Assembly (NCBI GenBank): GCA_950097015.1
Contig: CATNEN010000019.1
Span: 1-64,000 of the forward strand
DNA from: Macrostomum hystrix
Lineage: Eukaryota; Platyhelminthes; Macrostomidae
DNA length: 64,000 nucleotides
Direction of reading: 5' to 3'
Numbering within the stretch: position 1 is the stretch's first letter; each line of letters opens with the position of its first letter. A program made the translations under genes and the position numbers. Positions 60,401-64,000 of this stretch are shown one piece after another. Under the pieces are notes generated by a model. It was not told the DNA's origin. It saw only the letters and a list, made by a program, of their open reading frames with translations, and ran no database searches.

Positions 60401-63400
60401 CAAGAACAGCTTGGCGCGTTCTGCTAAGCAAGGAGTGCGTTTCGCTGCTAATTCAGCACAGAGTATTGGCGCTGATGGCAATTTGCTGGATTGAAAAATG
60501 TGTTTAACATTACCAGCACTCACAGTGTGCAGTAAGATGGCAATGCAGGGCCGACATCGAGCTTGCGCTACACATAAGTTCCAGCTAGCTTTTCTCATGA
60601 ATCGTAGTTTGCTGCTTAATTAGCACTTAATACAGGCTTTCACAAGTCTAGCTTCTTGCTTGACAATGAAGAGTTTTAAGAACAATTAAAGCACATTGAC
60701 CGCGCTCTTGGCAAGTGCTGCTTGCAAGGAGTGCGTTTCGCTGCTAATTCAGCACAGAGTATTGGCGCTGATGGCAATTTGCTGGATTGAAAAATGTGTT
60801 TAACATTACCAGCACTCACAGTGTGCAGGAAGATGGCAATGCAGGGCGGACATCGAGCTTGCGCTACACATAAGTTCCAGCTAGCTTTTCTCATGAATCG
60901 TAGTTTGCTGATTTATTAGCACTTGATATAGGCTTTCACAGGTCTAGCTTCTTGCTTGACAATAAAGAGTTTTAAGAACAATTAAAGCACATTTTACGCG
61001 CTCAAGAACAGCTTGGCGCGTGCTGCTTGCAAGGAGTGCGTTTCGCTGCTAATTCAGCACAGAGTATTGGCGCTGATGGCAATTTGCTGGATTGAAAAAT
61101 GTGTTTAACATTACCAGCACTCACAGTGTGCAGGAAGATGGCAATGCAGGGCCGACATCGAGCTTGCGCTACACATAAGTTCCAGCTAGCTTTTCTCATG
61201 AATCGTAGTTTGCTGCTTACGAGTAATTAGCACTTAATACAGGCTTTCACAGGTCTAGCTTCTTGCTTGACAATGAAGAGTTTTAAGAACAATTAAAGCA
61301 CATTTTACGCGCTCAAGAACAGCTTGGCGCGTGCTGCTTGCAAGGAGTGCGTTACGCTGCTAATTCAGCACAGAGTATTGGCGCTGATGGCAATTTGCTG
61401 GATTGAAAAATGTGTTTAACATTACCAGCACTCACAGTGTGCAGGAAGATGGCATTGCAGGGCCGACATCCAGCTTGCGCTACACATAAGTTCCAGCTAG
61501 CTTTTCTCATGAATCGTAGTTTGCTGCTTTATTAGCACTTGATACAGGCTTTCACAGGTCTAGCTTCTTGCTTGACAATGAAGAGTTTTAAGAACAATTA
61601 AAGCACATTGACCGCGCTCTTGGCAAGTGCTGCTTGCAAGGAGTGCGTTTCGCTGCTAATTCAACACAGAGTATTGGCGCTGATGGCAATTTGCTGGATT
61701 GAAAAATGTGTTTAACATTACCAGCACTCACAGTGTGCAGTAAGATGGCAATGCAGGGCCGACATCGAGCTTGCGCTACACATAAGTTCCAGCTAGTTTT
61801 TCTCATGAATCGTAGTTTGCTGCTTAATTAGCACTTAATACAGGCTTTCACAGGTCTAGCTTCTTGCTTGACAATGAAGAGTTTTAAGAACAATAAAAGC
61901 ACATTTTACGCGCTCAAGAACAGCTTGGCGCGTGCTGCTTGCAAGGAGTGCGTTACGCTGCTAATTCAGCACAGAGTATTGGCGCTGATGGCAATTTGCT
62001 GGATTGAAAAATGTGTTTAACATTACCAGCACTCACAGTGTGCAGTAAGATGGCAATGCAGGGCCGACATCGAGCTTGCGCTACACATAAGTTCCAGCTA
62101 GTTTTTCTCATGAATCGTAGTTTGCTGCTTAATTAGCACTTAATACAGGCTTTCACAGGTCTAGCTTCTTGCTTGACAATGAAGAGTTTTAAGAACAATA
62201 AAAGCACATTTTACGCGCTCAAGAACAGCTTGGCGCGTGCTGCTTGCAAGGAGTGCGTTACGCTGCTAATTCAGCACAGAGTATTGGCGCTGATGGCAAT
62301 TTGCTGGATTGAAAAATGTGTTTAACATTACCAGCACTCACAGTGTGCAGGAAGATGGCATTGCAGGGCCGACATCCAGCTTGCGCTACACATAAGTTCC
62401 AGCTAGCTTTTCTCATGAATCGTAGTTTGCTGCTTTATTAGCACTTGATACAGGCTTTCACAGGTCTAGCTTCTTGCTTGACAATGAAGAGTTTTAAGAA
62501 CAATTAAAGCACATTGACCGCGCTCTTGGCGCGTGCTGCTTGCAAGGAGTGCGTTTCGCTGCTAATTCAGCACAGAGTATTGGCGCTGATGGCAATTTGC
62601 TGGATTGAAAAATGTGTTTAACATTACCAGCACTCACAGTGTGCAGGAAGATGGCAATGCAGGGAAAACATCGAAGTGTGCGCTGCATATAAGTTCCAGC
62701 TAGCTTTTCTCATGAATCGTAGTTTGCTGCTTTATTAGCACTTGATATAGGCTTTCACAGGTCTAGCTTCTTGCTTGACAATGAAGAGTTTTAAGAACAA
62801 TTAAAGCACATTTTACGCGCTCAAGAACAGCTTGGCGCGTTCTGCTAAGCAAGGAGTGCGTTTCGCTGCTAATTCAGCACAGAGGATTGGCGCTGATGGC
62901 AATTTGCTGGATTGAAAAATGTGTTTAACATTACCAGCACTCACAGTGTGCAGTAAGATGGCAATGCAGGGCCGACATCGAGCTTGAGCTACACATAAGT
63001 TCCAGCTAGCTTTTCTCATGAATCGTAGTTTGCTGCTTAATTAGCACTTAATACAGGCTTTCACAGGTCTAGCTTCTTGCTTGACAATGAAGAGTTTTAA
63101 GAACAATTAAAGCACATTGACCGCGCTCTTGGCAAGTGCTGCTTGCAAGGAGTGCGTTTCGCTGCTAATTCAGCACAGAGTATTGGCGCTGATGGCAATT
63201 TGCTGGATTGAAAAATGTGTTTAACATTACCAGCACTCACAGTGTGCAGGAAGATGGCAATGCAGGGCGGACATCGAGCTTGCGCTACACATAAGTTCCA
63301 GCTAGCTTTTCTCATGAATCGTAGTTTGCTGCTTTATTAGCACTTGATATAGGCTATCACAGGTCTAGCTTCTTGCTTGACAATGAAGAGTTTTAAGAAC

Positions 63401-64000
63401 AATTAAAGCACATTTTAAGCGCTCAAGAACAGCTTGGCGCGTTCTGCTAAGCAAGGAGTGCGTTTCGCTGCTAATTCAGCACAGAGTATTGGCGATGATG
63501 GCAATTTGCTGGATTGAAAAATGTGTTTAACATTACCAGCACTCACAGTGTGCAGGAAGATGGCATTGCAGGGCCGACATCCAGCTTGCGCTACACATAA
63601 GTTCCAGCTAGCTTTTCTCATGAATCGTAGTTTGCTGCTTTATTAGCACTTGATACAGGCTTTCACAGGTCTAGCTTCTTGCTTGACAATGAAGAGTTTT
63701 AAGAACAATTAAAGCACATTGACCGCGCTCTTGGCGCGTGCTGCTTGCAAGGAGTGCGTTTCGCTGCTAATTCAGCACAGAGTATTGGCGCTGATGGCAA
63801 TTTGCTGGATTGAAAAATGTGTTTAACATTACCAGCACTCACAGTGTGCAGGAAGATGGCAATGCAGGGCGGACATCGAGCTTGCGCTACACATAAGTTC
63901 CAGCTAGCTTTTCTCATGAATCGTAGTTTGCTGATTTATTAGCACTTGATATAGGCTTTCACAGGTCTAGCTTCTTGCTTGACAATAAAGAGTTTTAAGA
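45431..64000. repeat. 305-bp satellite with nested higher-order repeats (runs off the window)
   Basis: Monomers alternate between a cattttacgcgctcaagaac class and a cattgaccgcgctcttggc class, with further diagnostic variants (ctaagcaagg, ctgagggc, gcgatgatgg, gaaaacatcgaag, ctatatataag). The variant order repeats at fixed offsets: about 1829 bp (45541 to 47370), about 4836 bp (51012 to 55848, 51614 to 56450), about 4226 bp (56450 to 60676) and about 3625 bp (58869 to 62494, 59472 to 63097), equal to 6, 16, 14 and 12 monomers. No unique sequence interrupts the array up to the window end. Confidence 0.95.

Noticed and set aside
34977-63917. A 63-101 codon minus-strand frame (MRKASWNLC...) in nearly every satellite monomer, followed by AATAAA
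   Set aside because: Differences between copies are mainly amino-acid changing (R/P/Q and A/S at fixed sites), the C-terminus changes with every junction type, and similarity of copies is explained by array homogenisation. Transcript data could reopen this.
34868-64000. CRISPR array or tandem RNA gene cluster (5S, snRNA, spliced leader)
   Set aside because: Units are contiguous without unique spacers, and no 5S, snRNA Sm-site or spliced-leader ATG|GT pattern was recognised in the monomer.

Overview
The window comes from an animal nuclear genome. It holds spliced genes with GT-AG introns, a casein kinase I alpha, an RNF19-type RBR ubiquitin ligase, a calmodulin-like protein, a secreted C-type lectin-like protein, a tRNA-derived SINE, many minisatellites and a very large satellite array. 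Compact introns (57 to 172 nt), splice acceptors placed just before start codons and very heavy tandem repetition would fit a free-living flatworm such as Macrostomum. That placement is an inference, not something the sequence proves.

Layout. 1-531 (-): 5' part of a C-type lectin-like secreted protein. 627-2209: 27-bp minisatellite. 3323-4855 (+): single-exon Ala/Ser/Gly-rich protein of unknown function. 6494-6979 (+): single-exon calmodulin-like protein with two intact EF-hands. 7375-11810: AT-rich DNA without a visible gene. 11949-12618 (-): two-exon 165-aa protein with an RFX X-box just upstream, so a candidate cilium gene. 13375-16336 (+): four-exon RNF19-like RBR E3 ligase. 18611-22777 (-): eight-exon, 525-aa protein of unknown family. 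23305-23520: tRNA-derived SINE. 25450-30987 (-): four-exon casein kinase I alpha. 31454-31743: a MITE-like element. 31744-34867: AT-rich DNA that may hold the first two exons of a plus-strand gene. 34868-64000 and beyond: about 95 monomers of a ~305-bp satellite, with nested higher-order repeats and one indel-rich patch.

The genes do not form an evident pathway. The strongest pattern is architectural. Introns under about 200 nt are plain, while nine of the ten introns of 330 nt or more in the gene models carry their own private minisatellite (15 to 40 bp units). In several introns the unit is pyrimidine-rich on the transcribed strand or contains donor-, branch-point- or acceptor-like motifs. 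In one 671-nt intron each 40-bp unit looks like a miniature intron, and the last degenerate unit runs into the real 3' splice site. Minisatellites are abundant in the GC-richer gene-bearing parts and nearly absent from the two AT-rich blocks.

All exon models were read by eye from splice signals and reading-frame phase. They have not been tested against transcripts.
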